In this document: piece after piece, positions 53,627-62,495 of the stretch
Layout: every line of letters begins with the position of its first letter
Position numbering within the stretch: position 1 is the stretch's first letter
Source: Bdellovibrionales bacterium
GTDB taxonomy: Bacteria > Bdellovibrionota > UBA1018 > CAIMNF01
Assembly: GCA_018266375.1 (NCBI GenBank)
Contig: JAFEAO010000005.1
Coordinates: forward strand, 610,685 to 674,684
Direction of reading: 5' to 3'
DNA: 64,000 nt
Notes under the pieces: model-generated
What the model saw: only the letters and a program-made list of their open reading frames with translations
The model's database searches: none
What the model was told of the DNA's origin: nothing
Program-made: the position numbers and the translations under genes

Positions 53627-54865
53627 ATGTTCGAAATTCAAGAAGCAAAAATTTTAGGTGCGAAGATCAAAGTAGTGGGCGTTGGCGGCGGTGGATGCAA
53701 TGCCGTAAACACCATGATTCGCGCTGGTCTCAGCGGCGTTGAATTCGTTGCTGCAAACACGGACAAACAAGTTTTGGAAAGCGTGCTCGCTCCAAACAAA
53801 ATCGCGATCGGCCAAGAGCTGACACGCGGACTCGGTGCTGGTGCTAACCCAGACATCGGCCGTAAAGCCGCTCTCGAAGATTACGCTGCGATCAGCGAAA
53901 TGCTGACCGGTGCCGATATGGTGTTTATCACCGCAGGCATGGGCGGTGGTACCGGTACCGGTGCCGCTCCGGTGTTCGCGAAGATCGCTAAAGAAGTCGG
54001 CGCGCTCACCGTGGGCGTCGTCACGAAACCTTTTTTGTTCGAAGGCAAGAAGCGCATGAAGCAAGCTTTGGAAGGCATCAACCAACTCCGCGAGAGCGTG
54101 GATTCGTTGATTATCATCCCGAACAACCGCCTCCTCAACATCTCGGGCGCGAACCTCTCGATGATGGAAGCATTCAAGAAAGCGGACGACGTGCTCTTGA
54201 ACGCGGTTCAAGGGATCTCGGACTTGATCAACCACACCGGTTACATCAACAGCGACTTCGCCGACGTTCGTACCATCATGGAGAACAAAGGCTTGGCGCT
54301 CATGGGTATCGGTTTCGGTACTGGCGAACACCGCGCAGTAGAAGCAGCGACATCGGCGATCTCTTCTCCGCTCCTTGAAGACATCTCGATCAACGGCGCG
54401 ACCGGCATCATCATCAATATCACCGGTGGTTCTTCATTGACCCTTCACGAAGTGAACGAAGCGACTTCGATCATTCAGGAAGCGGCGGATGAAGACGCAC
54501 AAATCATTTTCGGTACCGTGATCGACGAGAACATGAACGATCGCGTGAAAGTTACCGTGATCGCGACGGGCTTGGGCTGCGACGCGAGCACTCAGGTCAT
54601 GGCAAGCTTGACCGGATCGAAGCCGGCGGTTGCGAATACCGCAGCATCGGCTGAAGCTCCGGTTGCTGCGAGCAACCCGGCGGGTGCAAGCGCAAATCCG
54701 GAGACGCCTGCAGCTGCTCAAGAAGCAACCCCAGCGGTGACTTCGGATCTCGCTCGCGCGCGCGAGATTGCAAAGCGTCTTGGTATGATCAGCACTGAAG
54801 GACAAGACTTCGACGTGCCGGCTTTCATGCGCCGCTCAGGCAGCGATCAATCGAACAACGCCTAG
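53627..54865 (+). CDS. ftsZ: Cell division protein FtsZ
   Basis: FtsZ is the tubulin-like GTPase that forms the division ring. The 412-residue product has the nucleotide-binding [20 protein letters not shown], the tubulin signature [14 protein letters not shown], the T7-loop region [20 protein letters not shown] and an Ala/Pro-rich linker (about 325-370) ending in a C-terminal peptide ([11 protein letters not shown]) for FtsA binding. AAGGAGG gives a very strong ribosome binding site. Its last four bases overlap the convergent hydrolase gene. Confidence 0.98.
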   Translation: MFEIQEAKILGAKIKVVGVGGGGCNAVNTMIRAGLSGVEFVAANTDKQVLESVLAPNKIAIGQELTRGLGAGANPDIGRKAALEDYAAISEMLTGADMVFITAGMGGGTGTGAAPVFAKIAKEVGALTVGVVTKPFLFEGKKRMKQALEGINQLRESVDSLIIIPNNRLLNISGANLSMMEAFKKADDVLLNAVQGISDLINHTGYINSDFADVRTIMENKGLALMGIGFGTGEHRAVEAATSAISSPLLEDISINGATGIIINITGGSSLTLHEVNEATSIIQEAADEDAQIIFGTVIDENMNDRVKVTVIATGLGCDASTQVMASLTGSKPAVANTAASAEAPVAASNPAGASANPETPAAAQEATPAVTSDLARAREIAKRLGMISTEGQDFDVPAFMRRSGSDQSNNA

Positions 54866-55791
54866 TTTTCAGGCGTCGCAAATTCAGTTTCAATGCTCCC
54901 GGGTATCTTTGGTGCCTGGGAGTTTTTGATTTCTGCGCCGACCATTTGATAGAGGACTTGGGTGACTTCGTCGGTATAAAGAATCATGGCGTGCTCGGTG
55001 TCGAACTTCTCGTGATTCGGATAGAGGCGTAGATCGACATCGGCGCCTATCACGCTGCTTCCGCGAATTCCAATCGGCACAACAATGCCCTTAGTAAGTG
55101 CCGTATGGTCGTCGTGCTGATAGAAATTGATCCAGTACTTCACGAAGCTTGGGCGCTTGAAAAAAGTGGTGTCGCCATTGCCTAAGACTGCTTTTGCAGC
55201 GTAAAGGTTACGTCCGACCGGGTCGACCGTAACGACAGTGTCGATTTCCGCACCGTTATCATGCATTGCTCTTGCTGTGAGCAGAGTGGCCGAACCACCT
55301 AAGCTGTATCCTAAAAATGAAATGCTGAATTTCTTGCCCTGGGCCTCGGTCTTTTCTTGAAGCGACTTCAAGCACTTTGCGGCCTCGTTCGCGCCATGCA
55401 AAGAATAGTAAAGCATTGGCGGAAGATTTTTCGACGCTTGGATGGCTTCTACGGTTGGGGTCAATAGATAGCACTCATGAAAAAAGTTTTGCTGGCTATC
55501 GACCCACCTGAAGAAATCAGTGCGAGCTTCGCCCTTCAACTCTTTGTAAGCATAATCCACAAGTCGATTCTGCTCGTTCCACAACGGAAGCGTGGCAGAG
55601 GCAATGCGCGGACAAAAGCCTTTCATGCCATCGAACACGACGAGAACTTTTCCGTCCTTCGGTGCAGTCGCCGGACAAGCGAGCTCTCTACTTTGCGGAA
55701 GCGTTCGAATCGCGTCAAATTGCGCTTGGTGAGGAGCAAGCGGGGTCTGCGCCTGTGCCGAGAGCGAGAGAATTGAAAGAAGAACTAACAT
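54862..55791 (-). CDS. Secreted alpha/beta hydrolase-like protein
   Basis: A 309-residue exported protein with a signal peptide (cleaved near AQA-Q, residue 15). The nucleophile elbow [13 protein letters not shown] (G-x-S-x-G) and [12 protein letters not shown] fit a lipase-type alpha/beta hydrolase; the catalytic His may be that in [12 protein letters not shown]. Two cysteines (LACPA, GFCPR) near the N-terminus may be bridged. Substrate unknown; an esterase or lipase role is inferred. It is convergent with ftsZ, whose terminator lies inside this gene's 3' codons. Confidence 0.7.
   Translation of the reverse strand: MLVLLSILSLSAQAQTPLAPHQAQFDAIRTLPQSRELACPATAPKDGKVLVVFDGMKGFCPRIASATLPLWNEQNRLVDYAYKELKGEARTDFFRWVDSQQNFFHECYLLTPTVEAIQASKNLPPMLYYSLHGANEAAKCLKSLQEKTEAQGKKFSISFLGYSLGGSATLLTARAMHDNGAEIDTVVTVDPVGRNLYAAKAVLGNGDTTFFKRPSFVKYWINFYQHDDHTALTKGIVVPIGIRGSSVIGADVDLRLYPNHEKFDTEHAMILYTDEVTQVLYQMVGAEIKNSQAPKIPGSIETEFATPEN
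54896..54927 (+). terminator. ftsZ terminator embedded in the convergent gene
   Basis: CTCCCGGGTA (54896-54905) and TGCCTGGGAG (54913-54922) pair over 10 bp with two G-U wobbles around a seven-base loop, followed by TTTTTGATTT. It lies 31 bases after the ftsZ stop and inside the 3' end of the minus-strand hydrolase gene. Confidence 0.75.
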
Positions 55792-55852
55792 GCGTCGAAG
55801 TTTACTCCTCTTGAGCGCGGGGTCAACGATCAGCCTTTCTCAACCGTTGGAG

Positions 55853-57517
55853 TTAACTCGCTTTCAGGGATTCTTCGGCCGCGCTCAGGTGGCGCAAGGT
55901 TTTATGCTTGAGCGAGATCTTCTTGGTCTGAACCATATCGCGAACTTTAGCGAAGAATAAGCGCATAGCTTCTTTTTCTTCAGGTGTTTTCAATGCTTTT
56001 GATTGAACGCGAGCAATGTTGGCTTCAACAATGGTATCAACCGTGATGAGGTTTGGTTTTGATCCGCCGTAACCGTCTTTCAAGTTACCTTCCATGATGC
56101 CGACTGCTATCACGCCACCCCAAGAGAGTGGGTCGATGGCGTTGGCGGCAAAGCCTTCGCCCCAAGCTTGATTTGCCGCTTGGTCTGCTGGAATTCCGCG
56201 AAGGCGTTTTTCAAGCATGTTTGCGAGGTAGAAGTGAACCGCCCAAGATGTTTTCTTTTGTCCGAGAGCGTTCTCGCCTTGCACAAAAGCAGACGGATTG
56301 TCGTAGCAACCGATCGAAAGAAGAAGCTCGATGCGAACACCTTTGGTGCTTTGCGCGTATCTTGCAAATTGCTCGGACTCATCGATCCCGCCCGAGTGTT
56401 GTAAGCTCACGATGTCGAGGTATTGGATGTTTGATGGCATGGCATCGATGCATTTATTGATATTGTTGGGTTCGGCGTTAGTGCGGATACAGTAGTAATC
56501 GGAGATGCTTTTTAGCTTCGCGCGGACAATCGATTCACCGTAAGTGTCGACCATTCCATCGGGTACGGCCATTCCGAAGCCCGAGTCGACGAGCACGATC
56601 ACGGCACGTTTGCCTTTGAGCGCCACGCGTTGGCTTTTTTTGCCGCCGAAGAGACGATAGATCGGATAGGCAACTACGGAGACCGCTGATTTGATGACTC
56701 CGAGTCCAGCGCTACCGATTTTTACGCTCATATCGAGAAGTTCTAACGCGCCATCGAAAAAACGCGCGCGGCCGGGATGAGCGATCCCGAGCCCCATGTC
56801 CTTAACGCCGTTCAAGAAGAGTTTTCCGGCACCCTTGAATTCATCGGCAGTACCTGCCAAGTTTTGTCCGGGTGAGCGCATGAATGATTCGGTGACGGTG
56901 CTGGTGAGCATCGTCGGGATCTCATAAAGAATCTTTTGTGTCGGCCAAGAGAGGAGACGAACCGGCAAGTATTCCCATTTTGATCCTTCAAACTGGCCTT
57001 TATCCACCCATTTTTCAGCGACGGTGAGCTTGAGCTCTTGGGGAGAGTTGTCGGAGTCGACGGTGACCGGATGATTCTCAACAAGGTACTGGGATTGATA
57101 TCCGCGTGAACCCAAGACCTGATCGAAAATGTCGTTTTCAATTTTCGCGATCTGAGAGGTAGTCATGTTGGGTTGTTCATCGCTTCTTCGGACTAAGTTG
57201 ATGTTGCCGCGCTCATAGTGAAGCGACACGTCGGTTTGAGAGTAATACAAACGGGAGCCGGTAAGTGGAATCTCATAGTTGGCGCGATCGTGGATCGCTT
57301 TCATAAACCAAGCGGAGTGGTAAAACAGAGCTTCGATTGCTTTGGCGTTTTGGTACGGGATCTTGCCGTTGGCACGTGCAGTTTCATCCCGGATGTCTTT
57401 AGCAAAGAGTACGATCGTCATTTTTTCTTCGGGTGTCCCCACATAGTCCGCGCCGGCCATGTCCGCGTGAGAGGGTTGAGAAACCAGAAGAGCGAGAGAG
57501 AAGAGAGTTGCAATCAT
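55853..57517 (-). CDS. Secreted protein with possible clan-CD (caspase-like) fold
   Basis: A 554-residue exported protein (signal peptide residues 1-18, SHA-D; GGAGG five bases before the ATG). Residues about 1-290 match nothing I recognise. Residues about 303-480 show the order of a caspase/gingipain/CHAT-like domain: strand AVIVLVDSGF, helix, strand, helix, then LDIVSLQHSGG with His374 and ELLLSIGCYD with Cys404, the His-then-Cys dyad and spacing typical of clan CD cysteine peptidases, followed by a helical SWAVHFYLANMLEKRL segment. No named family is recognised and the usual HG is here HSGG, so activity is uncertain. It lies alone. Confidence 0.55.
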   Translation of the reverse strand: MIATLFSLALLVSQPSHADMAGADYVGTPEEKMTIVLFAKDIRDETARANGKIPYQNAKAIEALFYHSAWFMKAIHDRANYEIPLTGSRLYYSQTDVSLHYERGNINLVRRSDEQPNMTTSQIAKIENDIFDQVLGSRGYQSQYLVENHPVTVDSDNSPQELKLTVAEKWVDKGQFEGSKWEYLPVRLLSWPTQKILYEIPTMLTSTVTESFMRSPGQNLAGTADEFKGAGKLFLNGVKDMGLGIAHPGRARFFDGALELLDMSVKIGSAGLGVIKSAVSVVAYPIYRLFGGKKSQRVALKGKRAVIVLVDSGFGMAVPDGMVDTYGESIVRAKLKSISDYYCIRTNAEPNNINKCIDAMPSNIQYLDIVSLQHSGGIDESEQFARYAQSTKGVRIELLLSIGCYDNPSAFVQGENALGQKKTSWAVHFYLANMLEKRLRGIPADQAANQAWGEGFAANAIDPLSWGGVIAVGIMEGNLKDGYGGSKPNLITVDTIVEANIARVQSKALKTPEEKEAMRLFFAKVRDMVQTKKISLKHKTLRHLSAAEESLKAS

Positions 57518-57600
57518 ATAAACCTCCGGAGTTGAGTTTTAATGGAAAGTATTTATTTAATCAACAAAATATATGTAAATAGTGTTTACGGGAGTCGTTT

Positions 57601-57617
57601 TCAACGATTTTCGTTGA
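57601..57617. promoter_or_regulatory. Inverted repeat upstream of the phosphorylase gene
   Basis: TCAACGA (57601-57607) and TCGTTGA (57611-57617) form a perfect palindrome with a TTT centre in the 156-base divergent gap. It is well placed to be an operator for the phosphorylase-deaminase pair. No convincing -35/-10 pair can be drawn. Confidence 0.4.
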
Positions 57618-57673
57618 GGTGCTTCAACTAAAAACATTTACGGATTGGCGCAAGTTCTGTTAAGCTCAAGCGC

Positions 57674-58525
57674 ATGAGCACCTTCGCATCAAAGCTAAAA
57701 ACCTTCGGCGTGACTACACCTTTATTTCATGTGGTGCTGGGTTCGGGATTTAAGGATGCGGTCACGGCAGGCGGTGTTCCGACCGGCTTCGATGTCAAAG
57801 GCGAGATGTTCTTCAAGGACATCCCGGGTATTTTTCAATCGACCGCGCCCGGTCATGCCGGCAAGTTTGTCGTGATGGAACATCGTGCCACTAAAAAGAA
57901 CGGGGTGATTCAGGTGGGGCGTTTGCACGGCTACGAAGGCCTTGATCCGCGCGAAGTGGTGAAGCCGCTTTATCTGACGCGTGAGATGGGCAATGAGCTT
58001 TATTTTTTAACCAATGCCGCGGGTGGAATGGATCCGAAACATGCGGTCGGCGATGTGATGTTGATTCAAGATCAGGTCAATCTCACCGGTACGAACGCGC
58101 TTTACGGCGAGAATCCGAAAAAGCCGGACGGCTCGGCGTGGGGCCCGAGGTTCCAGGATCTGACTCTGCTTTATGATCGCGAATGGAACGCCAAGCTTAC
58201 TGATGCATTCAAGGCTGAGGGGCTTCAAGTCCATAAAGGCATTTATGTCGGAGTCACCGGGCCGATGTTTGAGACTCCGGCCGAGATTCGTTTCTTTCAA
58301 AAAATCGGCTGCCATGCGGTGGGAATGTCAACCGTGTGGGAAGCCATCGCAATGAAGCACTCGGGCGCGAAAGTTGTCGGTGCCTCGTTGATTAGCAACC
58401 TAGGCGCCGGCATGAATGGAGATCAAGAGCTGGATCACTTTGCGATTCTGGATGCGTGTAGAGCGTCGTCAGTAAGTATTTTGAAGGGGATTCTTCTCTC
58501 CATTGAGCAAGCGTTAAAAGGTTGA
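57674..58525 (+). CDS. punA: Purine nucleoside phosphorylase (trimeric class)
   Basis: A 283-residue phosphorylase that splits purine nucleosides into base and (deoxy)ribose-1-phosphate. Class I features are HVVLGSGFKDAV (phosphate Ser), GRLHGYEG, YFLTNAAGGMDPKHAVGDVM, GPMFETPAEIRFF with the base-binding Glu, MSTVWEA and LISNLGAGM with the base-binding Asn. Glu and Asn favour 6-oxopurines such as hypoxanthine. It ends at the start of a MTA/SAH-type deaminase gene, so a role as methylthioinosine phosphorylase is attractive. Inosine/guanosine salvage is the default alternative. Confidence 0.9.
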   Translation: MSTFASKLKTFGVTTPLFHVVLGSGFKDAVTAGGVPTGFDVKGEMFFKDIPGIFQSTAPGHAGKFVVMEHRATKKNGVIQVGRLHGYEGLDPREVVKPLYLTREMGNELYFLTNAAGGMDPKHAVGDVMLIQDQVNLTGTNALYGENPKKPDGSAWGPRFQDLTLLYDREWNAKLTDAFKAEGLQVHKGIYVGVTGPMFETPAEIRFFQKIGCHAVGMSTVWEAIAMKHSGAKVVGASLISNLGAGMNGDQELDHFAILDACRASSVSILKGILLSIEQALKG

Positions 58526-58530
58526 GTTGC

Positions 58531-59886
58531 ATGCAGTTTGATTTAGGAATTCGAGCAGGACGGTTATTGTCGATGAAAGGCGGCCTAGGAGAGGTCGACA
58601 AGGATTTTTTCATCGGCATTCAAAATAATGTTATCGCCGTGATTGAAGCTTTCACCGATTCTCACTCCAAGCAAAGCAAAAAATTTATCGATGCCAGTGA
58701 GCAGATTGTGATGCCGGGTCTCATTAATGGCCACACGCATCTCGCTATGGTGATGTTCCGCGGCTTCGAAGACGATCGACCGTTTCACGAGTGGCTTTTT
58801 AATCGTATTCTCCCTCTCGAAGCGAACATCTTGGATGAGGATTTTGTCCGCATCGGCACTGAGCTCGGCGCGCTCGAATCCATTCGCTTTGGAACGACCA
58901 CCGTTAACGACATGTATTACTTCTCGGAAGCGACGGCTGATGTTCTCGATAAGGCGGGAATGCGCGCGATCATCGCGAAGCCGTTTATCGATTTCGTGGT
59001 ACCGGACGAAAAAACACTCTCCAATCCGTTGCAAACTCGAAGCGAGCGTTACAAAAAATTCCACGCACAGTACCGCAAGCATCCGCGGATCACGCCGGCC
59101 CTGGGGCCGCATGCGCCGTACACTTGCGGCGACTCTCTTTTAAGGCAAGTCGCCAGTCTTGCGGGTGAGACTCAGTCGCCGATCCACATGCACGTGTGTG
59201 AGACATCGGGCGAAGTCAAAGAGTCGCTCGAAAAATATGGAATGAAACCGGTGCCCCGTCTCGACGGACTCGGAATGTTCGAGGGACTTTTGATCGCCGC
59301 CCACGGTGTTCATCTCGATAATACCGATATCGAAATCATGAAGCGCAAAATTGTCTCGGTCGTCTACAATCCGGATTCGAACGCAAAACTGGGCTCCGGA
59401 GTGTGCCGCGTGCCTGATCTGCGCAAAGCGGGGATCCCGGTGGGTTTGGGCACCGACGGTGCGGCTTCTAATAACGATCTGTCGCTTTTTGGAGCGATGG
59501 ATTTAGGGACCAAGGTTCAAAAGCTTTCCCATCAATCCAACACCGTGATGGTCGCACTCGATGCGATCAACTTGGCGACGCTTGAGGGCGCGCGTGCGCT
59601 CGGCCTCGAAAAGGAAATCGGTTCGATCGAAGTGGGTAAGAGAGCGGACATCATCACTCTGCGCACGGACTATCCGCACACTCAGCCATTGTACTCCGTG
59701 CTCAGTCAAATCGTGTACGCCTACAATGGCACTGAAGTCGACACGGTTGTCTGCGACGGCAAGATCCTGATGGAAAATCAAAAACACCAAACTCTGAACG
59801 CGCGTTCGATCTACGAGCGCGTCGGAAAACTCAAGCTCCGCGTGCAAGAAGAGCACAAGAAAATGAAAAAAGCGCCGGGTTATTGA
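58531..59886 (+). CDS. mtaD: MTA/SAH deaminase-type amidohydrolase
   Basis: A 451-residue amidohydrolase. Metal and catalytic motifs are GLINGHTHLAMVMFRGFEDD, HMHVCETSGEV, IAAHGVHLDNTDIE and GLGTDGAASNNDLSLF, in the order of methylthioadenosine / S-adenosylhomocysteine deaminases (TrzA/AtzA-like group). The product would be methylthioinosine or S-inosylhomocysteine. It starts six bases after the phosphorylase stop, so the two enzymes are co-made and likely act in series. TTG at 58522 is an alternative start. Other cyclic deaminases of the group (guanine, chlorohydrolases) are less likely. Confidence 0.88.
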   Translation: MQFDLGIRAGRLLSMKGGLGEVDKDFFIGIQNNVIAVIEAFTDSHSKQSKKFIDASEQIVMPGLINGHTHLAMVMFRGFEDDRPFHEWLFNRILPLEANILDEDFVRIGTELGALESIRFGTTTVNDMYYFSEATADVLDKAGMRAIIAKPFIDFVVPDEKTLSNPLQTRSERYKKFHAQYRKHPRITPALGPHAPYTCGDSLLRQVASLAGETQSPIHMHVCETSGEVKESLEKYGMKPVPRLDGLGMFEGLLIAAHGVHLDNTDIEIMKRKIVSVVYNPDSNAKLGSGVCRVPDLRKAGIPVGLGTDGAASNNDLSLFGAMDLGTKVQKLSHQSNTVMVALDAINLATLEGARALGLEKEIGSIEVGKRADIITLRTDYPHTQPLYSVLSQIVYAYNGTEVDTVVCDGKILMENQKHQTLNARSIYERVGKLKLRVQEEHKKMKKAPGY

Positions 59887-59903
59887 CCGAATTATGCTTG
59901 GTG

Positions 59904-60632
59904 TTAGCCGGTCTGTCCGTGCTTCTTGCGATATCGGAGATTTAGCATCTCGACAGCGAGGGCAAAAGCCATGGCGAAGTAGATGTAGCCCTTTGATACG
60001 TGAGTACCCATGCCTTCCACTAAAAGCATGACCCCGATGAGGATCAAGAACGAGAGAGCGAGAATCTTGATCGTCGGGTTCTTTTCCACGAACTGACTGA
60101 TTGGGCTCGAGACCCAAAGCATGATGAGCATCGAGAGTATGACGGCTGTGATCATGACGGACAGGTGTTGAGCCATCCCGACCGCTGTGATCACCGAGTC
60201 GAGTGAGAACACGATATCGACGATCGTGATTTGCAGGACAGCGCCCATAAAGCTTTTGGCTTTCTTCATCGGAGCTTCGGAGCCGGTATGGTGCGCGGCT
60301 TCGTCGAGTTTGTGGTGTATTTCAGTGATGGATTTGCTCATGAGAAAGAGGCCGCCACCGATCAAAATCAAATCACGGCCGCTGAACCCATGCTCAAATA
60401 TCCGGAAGAGCGGTTCGGTGAGACCCATCATCCATTTCAGCGAGAGCAAAAGGAGTACGCGAAAGAAGAGAGCCAGGAAGATCCCGAGGCTCCGAGCCTT
60501 ATTTTGGACTTCCTGCGGTAATCTTGCCACCAAGATGGCGATGAAGATGATGTTGTCGATACCCAGGACGATCTCCATGGCGGTCAACGTCAAAAGCGCC
60601 GTGAGGTTTTCGATCGTGAAAAAGCCTTCCAT
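59904..60632 (-). CDS. TerC family membrane protein (second copy)
   Basis: A 242-residue inner-membrane protein with about seven helices and TerC signatures AMEIVLGIDNIIFIAILVA and TIVDIVFSLDSVITAVGMAQ. It resembles the YgdQ/YoaE-like branch more than the TerC protein at 47921-48583, with a His-rich cytoplasmic loop (HHKLDEAAHHTGSEA). Likely metal-ion homeostasis or metallation of exported proteins. It is divergent from lysA across 23 bases and convergent with the deaminase gene. Confidence 0.88.
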   Translation of the reverse strand: MEGFFTIENLTALLTLTAMEIVLGIDNIIFIAILVARLPQEVQNKARSLGIFLALFFRVLLLLSLKWMMGLTEPLFRIFEHGFSGRDLILIGGGLFLMSKSITEIHHKLDEAAHHTGSEAPMKKAKSFMGAVLQITIVDIVFSLDSVITAVGMAQHLSVMITAVILSMLIMLWVSSPISQFVEKNPTIKILALSFLILIGVMLLVEGMGTHVSKGYIYFAMAFALAVEMLNLRYRKKHGQTG

Positions 60633-60655
60633 GATGATAATCTATCCGAAGATTC

Positions 60656-61948
60656 ATGAAGAATACAGATCGATTTATCCAGCCGCAGTTCGCGTTTCCG
60701 TATAAAAACCAGGAGCTCCATGTCGAGAAGGTTCCAGTTTCAAAATTGGTAAGAAAATACGGTTCCCCGCTTTATATTTACTCTGCGGCGGCGATTCGTG
60801 AGTCCTATCGGCGCCTCGCTCGGGTGCTCAAGGGGTTACCGATTCAAGTTTGTTATGCGGTCAAGGCCAACTCCAACATTCACATTCTAGAAGTGATGAA
60901 AAAACTCGGCGCGGGTTGCGATCTCGTCTCCTACGGCGAATGGGTTCGCGCCGAGCTATCTCGAATCCCGAGAGCGAAGCGCGTGTTTTCCGGCGTCGCG
61001 AAGACGGCGCAGGAGTTTCATCAGTTGTTTCAATTCGACCATGCGGGGGTCGGTTCGATTCACGTCGAATCGGTGATGGAGCTTGATCTGATCGTTTTGC
61101 TTGCGACGATTTACAAACGCCCGGTCAAGGTCGCGTTCCGGTACAACCCGGATGTCGATGCCAAAACGATCGAGCAAATTTCTACCGGTCGTAAAAAAGA
61201 TAAGTTCGGACTCACGCGCGAAGAAATTTTGTTTTGTGCGCACCATTACGGAAGCGACACCTATGTGCGCATCGATGGGATCAGTATCCATATCGGGAGT
61301 CAGATCACGAAGACCGGCCCGTACGCAAAAGCATTTAAGCAATTGTCTTCGCTTTGCAAGGAAGTCGAAAAGCATTTAGGGTATCCGTTAAGCTACGTTG
61401 ACATCGGTGGCGGGATCGGAGTCCCTTACCGTAATGAAGAGACCATTTCGCTCAAGGCGTACGGCAATCTCATCCGAAAGTATTTTAAGGGATACAAAAA
61501 GATTTTGCTCGAACCCGGCCGAAGCTTGGTTGCAAACTCCGGAATTTTGGTCTCCGAGGTGGTTTATTCCAAGATTCGTCCGGGCAACCGCACTTTGATC
61601 TTGGATGCCGGGATGAACGACTTGATGAGACCCGCGCTCTATTCAGCGTATCATGAGATCATCCCGACCGAACTCAGTCGCGAAAAAAAACCGATAAAGT
61701 GGGACGTAGTTGGCGGAATTTGCGAGACGACGGATTACTTTGCACGCGGACGCCCGCTCGCGGTCGATGGAATGCCGGGCGAGTTCGTTGCTTTTTTGTC
61801 GAGCGGAGCATACGGGTTTTCGATGAGTAATACTTACAACTCGCGTCCGAGAGTGGCTGAGGTGCTCGTTGACGGGTCGAAGGTCAAGCTCATCCGCGAA
61901 CGTGAGACGATTGAGGATTTGATCTCGCACGAAATCTTTAAGGCTTGA
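60656..61948 (+). CDS. lysA: Diaminopimelate decarboxylase
   Basis: LysA decarboxylates meso-diaminopimelate to lysine using PLP. The 430-residue product has the PLP lysine in VCYAVKANSNIHIL, DGISIHIGSQI, the phosphate-binding YVDIGGGIGVPY, LEPGRSLVANSG, the substrate-binding GGICETTDYFARGR, and the C-terminal SSGAYGFSMSNTYNSRPR. Length is normal. dapF or dapA are not adjacent. Its end overlaps the convergent secreted-protein gene by 11 bases. Confidence 0.96.
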   Translation: MKNTDRFIQPQFAFPYKNQELHVEKVPVSKLVRKYGSPLYIYSAAAIRESYRRLARVLKGLPIQVCYAVKANSNIHILEVMKKLGAGCDLVSYGEWVRAELSRIPRAKRVFSGVAKTAQEFHQLFQFDHAGVGSIHVESVMELDLIVLLATIYKRPVKVAFRYNPDVDAKTIEQISTGRKKDKFGLTREEILFCAHHYGSDTYVRIDGISIHIGSQITKTGPYAKAFKQLSSLCKEVEKHLGYPLSYVDIGGGIGVPYRNEETISLKAYGNLIRKYFKGYKKILLEPGRSLVANSGILVSEVVYSKIRPGNRTLILDAGMNDLMRPALYSAYHEIIPTELSREKKPIKWDVVGGICETTDYFARGRPLAVDGMPGEFVAFLSSGAYGFSMSNTYNSRPRVAEVLVDGSKVKLIRERETIEDLISHEIFKA

Positions 61949-62339
61949 TCAATTCAGCGATCAGATTTTGAATCTGGAGCTCGCGCTGATAGTTTATGTA
62001 CGAGCACTCGTCGTCGTAGTTGATTTTGAATTCGTCGCTCGTCACGAGACCGTTGAGTTTGAGCGTTTTGTGGTTTTTCACGCAGTCCGCAAGAACGCCG
62101 CCGGCTTTGCGGCTACCGTTCATGAAACCGCCGCCTTCCGAGACTTCGGCTAAGGTCGGAGCGTACAGAGCGCATAGGTGTGCTTTCAGTGATTCCAGCA
62201 CCGGACCAAGATCGTAAACGTCTTCATGAATGAACGGACAACCTGCGAGCGATCCACGCGGCAGCTCGATATCCGCACGAGCGAATGATGTGATTAACAG
62301 TAGAGCTGTTCCGAATGCGCGGAAGGTGGAATTTAGCAT
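61938..62339 (-). CDS. Small secreted protein of unknown function
   Basis: A 133-residue protein with a signal peptide (cleaved at ARA-D, residue about 22). The mature part has four cysteines (LAGCP, HLCALY, LADCV, DECSY), suggesting two disulfides, and is mostly helical. It overlaps the 3' end of lysA by 11 bases on the other strand. Upstream, a 156-base AT-rich gap holds no clear signal. No family recognised. Confidence 0.62.
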   Translation of the reverse strand: MLNSTFRAFGTALLLITSFARADIELPRGSLAGCPFIHEDVYDLGPVLESLKAHLCALYAPTLAEVSEGGGFMNGSRKAGGVLADCVKNHKTLKLNGLVTSDEFKINYDDECSYINYQRELQIQNLIAELIKP

Positions 62340-62495
62340 GGCCGCGCAAGAGTACAGGAAGTTAGATATTTATTAAATTGATTTAGTTTAAAAAATAGAA
62401 CAAAATGTTTGCTCTTGGAATAGCGGCATAGAGGATTGAAATTGTTTAGGATTTTGAAATAGCACTCCCCGCAAATTGGCGAGGCTTTTCCAAGT

